Shown in pieces: positions 7,612 through 12,091 of a DNA stretch of 12,091 bases; positions within the stretch are counted from its first letter, which is position 1, and every line of letters begins with the position of its first letter. The notes under the pieces are model-generated. The model was given only the letters and a program-made list of their open reading frames with translations, did no database searches and was not told where the DNA came from. The stretch comes from Cerioporus squamosus (taxonomy: Eukaryota; Basidiomycota; Agaricomycetes; Polyporales; Polyporaceae), in contig JABYQS010000858.1 of NCBI GenBank assembly GCA_022592435.1, positions 1 to 12,091 on the forward strand, in the 5' to 3' direction. Both the position numbers and the translations under genes were made by a program.

Positions 7612-10600
7612 ATGTCCGCGCTTGGCGTTGGGACCCAGGGAGGCTCCCTCCATACCCTTATGATGCGCTCCAGTACTCCCGGTACGCCCCTTGGCTTCTG
7701 GTCCGTTTACGCGTCAGATTGACCGTCGAATATCGAGCAGCATCTAACGAGAAAGGTATGATGCCCGTTTCAAACCTTGTTGTCCTGCTTGATGACCGCA
7801 TACCCCCGGATAGTCCTTCTGTACCTCGATGGGATGGACAGAGACCCGCCTGAAGATGACAAAGCTAGTAGCGTGGGGTCTCAAGTCCTCCGTTCCCCGC
7901 GCCCCAAGAGTAAGGGCGCGAGTAGCGTCCGGCAGTTGGAGGATCTCGCAGAGCCTGAGGGAGAGAACGGCGGCGAAGACATCAGGTCTGACGTCCAAGA
8001 ACATCCCTCCGAGCTCGGACGGACCATCCCCATACACACTACCGGTGTCGTGAGTTTGCCGCATCTCCTTCACGTTGAAGAGGCGACTCATTTCCCACCT
8101 CAGCCGGAGCACGAGCCAGGTCCTGACGACCCGCCCGGTCCTAAGTTTGAGTCTTATGGATCTTCTTTTGGCAACTTCGGGCCTCTTCCCAGGGAGAGCT
8201 TCAATGGGCGGAATGGCGTCGTGAGTTCCTAGCTTCTTGATGGCGAGGATTGCTTCCTAAACATGCCGCTCCCTCCGCACACAGGCCAGCCCTTCCAAGG
8301 CTGCAGCCGTGCCTCTTCCCGAGACGTCTCTCGGAGTACCTGGCTCTCCAACTGAGAGTCACCCAAATCCGTTCCAGGTAACGCCTTGTCATATATACTC
8401 GGTCGCTGTGGCAAGTCTGACGCTACACCAGCAATTCGGCATGGCGCCCGCAGCCACGACTGGTATCGCAGGTGCGCCTAGCGGTGTAGGGTCGCGCACT
8501 CGTCAGGCCGCCTCCACCAAGGCCTCGCAGAAAGCTCCTTCAGCGGCTGATAACGGGGTATGTCGATGTCCGCGTTGACTGCATCTTGTCTATACGCTCA
8601 TCGCGCGATCTAGATGCTTTCCCCTAAGCCAGCCTCACGCGCACTGTCACCGACGCGCACTGGTACCGTAGCCGGTGGTGCTGCTCCGGAGCGCCCATGG
8701 TCGCCACGCACTGCGGCTTCACAAAACCGATCGGTCAAGTCGCGCGACACCCAGAAGACGAAGGGCACGGTCTATCCGCCGCTACCCGAGTCCGTACTTG
8801 ACGATGGTCAGCGAACGACGAAAGCATACTCGATATCGCCGTCCGAGTCGGCGTCTATGGTCGGCAGCCGACGTGCGCGCCAGCAGCAGGTCTTAGAGCA
8901 GCAGCGGCTGGAGAGGGTGGAGGAGCGGGAGCCATCGCACAAGCCTTCGAAGTCGGTGAGGAGCACGACGGAGGTGAATGGACAACCTCAGCCCAGCAAG
9001 GTGGGTACAAATTATGCGAAGTCGCAGAGTGCTGGTGAGTCCAGTCTTTTCTAGCACATCGCGTTCGCATTCCAATTGTTGTCTAGCTCGATCGCAGGGC
9101 CCGATGTCACCACGAAGTCAGGCCACCGCGATGCCGCGAGAACCCAGCGTCGCACCGACGGAAGGTCGGTCAGCGGTACCCCCGATGTCGCCCGCGCGCT
9201 CGAAGCATCATGTGAAAGATCCGGACACGACACCCACCCAGTCGCGTGCTGCTACTCCCGACAACTTCCACCTCAATGCCGAGGAGCAGCGCATTGTCCA
9301 GAGTGTTCTCGGTATACCCGCTCGGACGCGCACATCGTACGCGCTCTCCACGATGGCGCCGTCGATGCTCGAACCTGAGGTCGTCAACTCGCATTTCCAT
9401 GATATGGAGCTGTGCCAGCTACTACATGCGCTGGATCAGCCTATGGGCGAGCCGGTTAAGAAAGCCGTGCGCAAAGCCGTTAGGGCTCGCGTCAAGAAGT
9501 TGGGCATGAAGTACGACAATGAGGTGAGGCTTTACTGACATATATGTCCGCGCAATCACTGAGTGTTCTTATAGTCCATCAAGGCGTACCGAAAGTCGTA
9601 TCATGACCACGATCCCTCAGTGCACCTCGCTGCTGCACTGACAGGTGCGAGCTCGAAAGGAGGACGCTCCCAGGTCGGTGGTTCGAGTCAGGAACCTCCC
9701 GAGTGGGCGAAGGAGCTTTTACAAGGCTTCATCAACATGCAGAACCGCATCGACGACCTCGCACCAAAGATCGAGAAGAGTCTGCGCTCGTCGCGCGGCG
9801 GCGGGTCTTACATGTCCGAACGGGGCGACTACCCGAACGGCCACCACCACTATCCCAGCTCGCAGATCGACGAGGGCTACGCGCATAGCCATATGACACA
9901 GACAATCGACGTCCACCAGCACCCTACGGGCGACGAGTCGATGTACCAGACGGGTGAGGCGGAGATTATCCGCGACTCGACGCACCTGCACACGCTCCCC
10001 GGCTCGATGCACCACCACGACGGGTCGATGCATGGTGCCATTCGAGAGGAAGACATCTACGAGGACGAGGACGAGCATCACTTCGCGAACACCGACGCTG
10101 ACACCCGTGGTCTGGAGAGCGAGTACGCTGTGCACGACCGCGAGAACTCGCCTGGGCAGCAGTACCTCGAGCAGGAGTTGTACAAGCTCCGTATCAAGCC
10201 CACTGGCAGCCAGTCTGTCGCGACGCACAAGACTTGGGAGCTTGCGCGGGACGACGGAGCAGAGTACGAGGAGGACGGCGACGCCCAGGCAGCCATCACC
10301 GAATCCGGGCTCCCGGAGATCCCAGACGGGAACACGGGGGGCGCGTACACGCGGGCGGGGTCGCCCCCGTTGCCGCCGCTGCCGCAAGAGCGGGGCGACA
10401 TGGGGCATCTCGACGGGCAGGTGTGGCAGTCAGGCGAGTACGGGGGTGAGCCCCGGATGCTGCCGCCGTGGCAGCGGATCCACCAGCGCCTGTTGAGCTG
10501 GGCGATCGTGTGGCCGATGGCGGAGCTGGACAACGCCGTGAACAGCTGCGGTCGCGGCATGCAGGTCGACGAGATCGCGCTGAGCATCTGGTCGACGCAG

Positions 10601-11322
10601 ACGTACAAGCGGTACGTGCGCGCGAAGATGACGGACAGCCCGCCCGGGCGCGTAGACCGGCTCTTCGTGCCCCCCAATATGGCGGACGCGATCAGTACGG
10701 CAGTGTATAACGGAAGGCACGGGGACGCGTGCGGGATGCTGCGAGATCTATGGGCGCCGTTTGGGCTTGAGGGCATTCCAAGGTTGTTAATTGTGCTCGC
10801 GAAGCACCGGAATGATGATAACCATTGGGTCGTGCATCGGTGAGTGCTCCCTTGTGACACATTTCATGAGGTTTGCTCACATTGGGTGTGCAGATTCTCT
10901 TTACCTGATGGGTCGCTCACGACGTACGACACGTACCCCGAACGGTGTCTTCCCGATGGCCGCGTGAGTATCAGTCGCACCCCTCGCCCAATGTCGGATA
11001 CTAACATCTTTGTGGTACATAGCCCCTCGGCTGGTGGTTCGCCATCCGGATTGCATGGCCCGACGCCATCTACCCCAGTCCCGACCATCTCATGCAGAAG
11101 ATGGTCCGCCTGCACCGCCCGATGCAGCTCCCGATCGAGAACTCGGTCGCAGCTGCAGGTATCTGGCGTAACCTGCTGATGGGCTCGAGGGCCGAGCGCA
11201 GCCTCGATCTTGAGCGGTTACGAGACCTCATCAGCACGGAGGTGAAGAACTTGCGCCAGCGCAAGATCATGGGCAAGCTCTCGATAGGCGGGTCGAGGCC
11301 GAACTGGGAGGACATGAACTGA
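7612..11322 (+). CDS. 1067-aa basidiomycete protein, disordered N-part, Ulp1-like C-terminal domain (putative)
   Basis: Ten exons: 7612-7681, 7741-7755, 7814-8220, 8285-8377, 8432-8557, 8614-9034, 9087-9523, 9575-10839, 10894-10963 and 11023-11322 (1067 aa). All junctions keep frame; the last intron contains a perfect CTAAC branch site. Exon 2 is a 15-nt micro-exon. Residues 1-480 are Ser/Pro/Ala-rich, with many SP/TP sites suited to proline-directed kinases and a Gln/Arg/Glu-rich helix at about 323-342. Residues 485-535 are a basic helical stretch. A predicted amphipathic helix lies at about 566-595, followed by a His-rich and acidic region (about 600-700). The last 250 residues (818-1067) look folded: LSWAIVWPMAELDN, QVDEIALSIWSTQTYKRYVR, DRLFVPPNMADA, NHWVVHRF, YDTYPE, LGWWFAIRIAWP and WRNLLMGSR. 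I recognise this part as conserved across agaricomycetes without an assigned function. H940, D957, Q1003 and S1009 match the spacing of Ulp1-type cysteine protease residues, with Ser in place of Cys. There is no signal peptide or membrane segment. The role is unknown. Confidence 0.88.
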
Positions 11323-11978
11323 GGCCCCGCGCGACGCTGCGCTTCGCTCCATCTACGATACGACCAGTCTAACTACGCATACAAGTCGCGCGACATGACA
11401 ACGCGGCAAGCTTACGAACTTCTTCCTGCTCTGCCCGCTTGCCCCTACTCCCCATTCTCGTTGCGGATCATCCTCTGGACGCGTTGTCGCCGGAAAGAGG
11501 AGCGCTATGTGTACACCATCTGTAAATCATCGCGCGCTTCTCTTCGTCTTCGTCCCCGTTCGCAGGACTTTCATCAGTTCAGACCATTTGTTTATTCCTT
11601 GCGCTTTCCCTTGATCGGGTCCATCTTCACCTCCCGCCCCCTTGCTCCATGCCGTGTGTCTGTCACGCTTCGTCCACCCGTTCTCTTACCTGTTTCATCG
11701 CCGCATCTCCATATCCCGAACTCTGTTATGGCTTGCTGGAACCACAATGTTATAAATCAACCGTAGGTAGTACTGCTTCATATATAGACCTCCCGGCCCC
11801 GAAGTCTTATAAGTTTGTCATCTCGTGGTGCTTACTGTGCGTGTACTTGTATGTCGTGCTGTATGTAGTTGCAAGATGACGATGACGAAACCACACTCTC
11901 CACTGCATGAACCGGCCTTGTGGGGGATCAATAGTAAGCTTGGCAGACGGGTGAGTTTGAGTTTGGCCTATCCATATT
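11323..11978. other. 3' flank of the 1067-aa gene
   Basis: The region contains the 3' UTR of the upstream gene and the spacer before the inverted repeat. It is moderately T-rich on the plus strand from 11550 on. No exact AATAAA was found; 'ttataaatc' at about 11750 is the nearest AT-rich candidate. Open frames at 11395-11766 and 11649-11879 have no recognisable content. Confidence 0.5.
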
Positions 11979-12091
11979 GTTTGGTCCCGATCTCACATGG
12001 TGTATAGGTTCCCTGAGTCTACAAATATCTCCGCTGGGTTGCGAATCCAACCGGGAGCCGTTGCGCCTGGTCTCGATTGCGATGATCCAAG
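11979..12091 (+). repeat. Long inverted repeat, right copy (cut by window end)
   Basis: This is the inverted partner of 5746-5858, identical at 112 of 113 positions and running to the last base of the window. It contains TGGTGTATAGG (11998-12008), which fits the Pol III A-box consensus TRGYNNARNGG at all but one position. Twenty-eight bases later comes GGTTGCGAATCC (12037-12048), a B-box (GGTTCGANTCC) with one inserted G. The flanks do not form a tRNA acceptor stem, so it is not an intact tRNA. The boxes hint at a tRNA-derived short element but could be chance. Confidence 0.9.

Noticed and set aside
9719..10860. Long minus-strand frames of 229 and 260 codons
   Set aside because: They are the antisense of exon 8 of the 1067-aa gene. 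GC-rich codon use keeps the opposite strand open.
11979..12091. Intact tRNA gene
   Set aside because: A- and B-box-like motifs are present, but the B box has an inserted base and no 7-bp acceptor stem can be formed at the expected positions.
1..12091. CRISPR array, bacterial operon, phage or toxin system
   Set aside because: Introns, gene structure and families are clearly fungal; no spaced identical repeats or phage genes were seen.

Overview
The window reads as nuclear DNA of a filamentous basidiomycete, most likely an agaricomycete of polypore type. Coding exons are GC-rich and interrupted by many short introns (about 48-70 nt) with GTRNGY-like donors and YAG acceptors. Start codons have an A at -3, and pyrimidine-rich leaders precede several of them. 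The gene families fit: a pepsin-type secreted aspartic protease close to polyporopepsin, a cysteine-rich secreted 'glycopeptide'-like protein and a large Ser/Pro-rich basidiomycete protein. None of the real genes is a single open frame. I rebuilt four multi-exon models by joining frames across consensus splice sites; every junction keeps the frame and every total length is divisible by three.

Layout. 1-898 has no gene that I can support. It holds a GC-rich four-base-periodic low-complexity array (150-418) and a patch of GGTTACCC repeats with a fold-back (about 470-620). 899-1849 (minus) encodes a 265-aa GNAT-type acetyltransferase in four exons. 1850-2268 is a divergent intergenic region. 2269-3414 (plus) encodes a 271-aa secreted cysteine-rich protein in seven exons, two of them micro-exons, with an arginine-rich tail. 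3415-4020 is the shared 3' region, with an AATAAA on the minus strand. 4021-5475 (minus) encodes a complete 419-aa preproprotease of family A1 in four exons. 5476-7611 is intergenic: the protease promoter, one arm of a long inverted repeat (5746-5858), and decayed coding relics (5984-6034 and 6473-6523). 7612-11322 (plus) encodes a 1067-aa protein in ten exons, mostly disordered, with a conserved-looking 250-residue C-terminal domain. 11323-11978 is its 3' flank. 11979-12091 is the other arm of the inverted repeat and is cut by the window edge.

The genes do not form an obvious pathway or cluster; they look like ordinary neighbours. Two of the four encode secreted proteins, as expected in a saprotrophic fungus. 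The two most interesting signals are as follows. First, the C-terminal domain of the 1067-aa protein carries a His-x16-Asp...Gln-x5-Ser arrangement matching the spacing of the Ulp1/SENP (C48) catalytic residues, with Ser where Cys should be. Second, a 113-nt inverted repeat, identical at 112 positions, has its left copy just upstream of the aspartic protease. This suggests either a short dispersed element or an inverted duplication with a second copy of the neighbouring gene beyond the window.
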